A DNA stretch of 6,264 nucleotides from contig WJJR01000026.1 in NCBI GenBank assembly GCA_014729565.1, positions 1-6,264 of the forward strand. The letters run 5' to 3'. Under the pieces are notes generated by a model. It was not told where the DNA came from and made no database searches. It saw only the letters and a list, made by a program, of their open reading frames with translations. The stretch comes from Candidatus Zixiibacteriota bacterium. GTDB lineage: Bacteria > Zixibacteria > MSB-5A5 > WJJR01. The stretch's first letter is position 1; each line of letters starts with the position of its first letter. The translations under genes and the position numbers were made by a program. Below, in pieces: positions 6,198 through 6,264 of this stretch.

Positions 6198-6263
6198 GTC
6201 AGGTGCACCGCGCATCATGATCGTCGGCCATGTAAACGCGCGTGACTGCGCGGGGCACCTGAC
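6198..6263. repeat. Imperfect 16-bp inverted repeat upstream of the thiolase promoter
   Basis: GTCAGGTGCACCGCGC at 6198-6213 pairs with GCGCGGGGCACCTGAC at 6248-6263 with one mismatch, across a 34-base loop. The left arm contains the palindrome GGTGCACC (6202-6209). The loop holds two more, ATCATGAT (6214-6221) and ACGCGCGT (6236-6243). There is no T-run on either side. It could end the transcript of a gene beyond the window, be an interspersed palindromic repeat, or be a binding region. The window ends one base after it, so its true extent is unknown. Confidence 0.6.
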
Positions 6264-6264
6264 A

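Noticed and set aside
6087..6218. Upstream extension of the thiolase frame to GTG/ATG codons near 6218
   Set aside because: The extra 44-46 residues have no family counterpart and would run through the predicted promoter. The catalytic residue numbering fits the start at 6080.

Overview
The window is bacterial chromosome with high coding density and a GC-rich backbone. Hand counts of two 60-base lines in plsC give 60% and 72% GC. The lineage cannot be fixed from six genes. The protein sequences and the intergenic inverted repeats fit an uncultivated, environmental-type bacterium, possibly of the FCB/Zixibacteria sort, but that is only an impression.

Layout, left to right. (1) 1-65: a leader with a perfect 32-bp palindrome. 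(2) 66-950, plus strand: a type IV antitoxin of the AbiEi family. (3) 927-1784, minus strand: an AbiEii-family nucleotidyltransferase toxin. It is tail-to-tail with the antitoxin and the two overlap by 24 bases. (4) 1787-2419 and 2422-3150, minus strand: plsC (1-acylglycerol-3-phosphate acyltransferase) and cmk (cytidylate kinase), a common housekeeping pair. (5) 3151-3319: an intergenic region holding an element of about 100 bp packed with inverted repeats. (6) 3320-6080, minus strand: a three-gene acyl-CoA cassette transcribed thiolase, then short-chain dehydrogenase (SDR), then crotonase, with gaps of only 16 and 21 bases. (7) 6081-6264: a good promoter for that cassette and, upstream of it, a 16-bp inverted repeat.

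How the genes may work together. The thiolase keeps its full catalytic set, and with the SDR and crotonase it looks at first like a beta-oxidation or acetoacetyl-CoA cassette. However, the crotonase lacks both hydratase glutamates and resembles PaaG-type isomerases, and the SDR has tryptophan where the catalytic serine normally sits. A textbook hydratase/3-hydroxyacyl-CoA dehydrogenase pair is therefore doubtful. The cmk-plsC pair supplies dCDP/CDP and phosphatidic acid.

The most unusual feature is the toxin-antitoxin pair. AbiE genes are normally one co-directional operon with the antitoxin first. Here the toxin is the last gene of the cmk-plsC operon, joined by the same stop-TGA/two bases/GTG junction as cmk-plsC. 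The antitoxin runs the other way from its own leader, which carries the likely operator palindrome.
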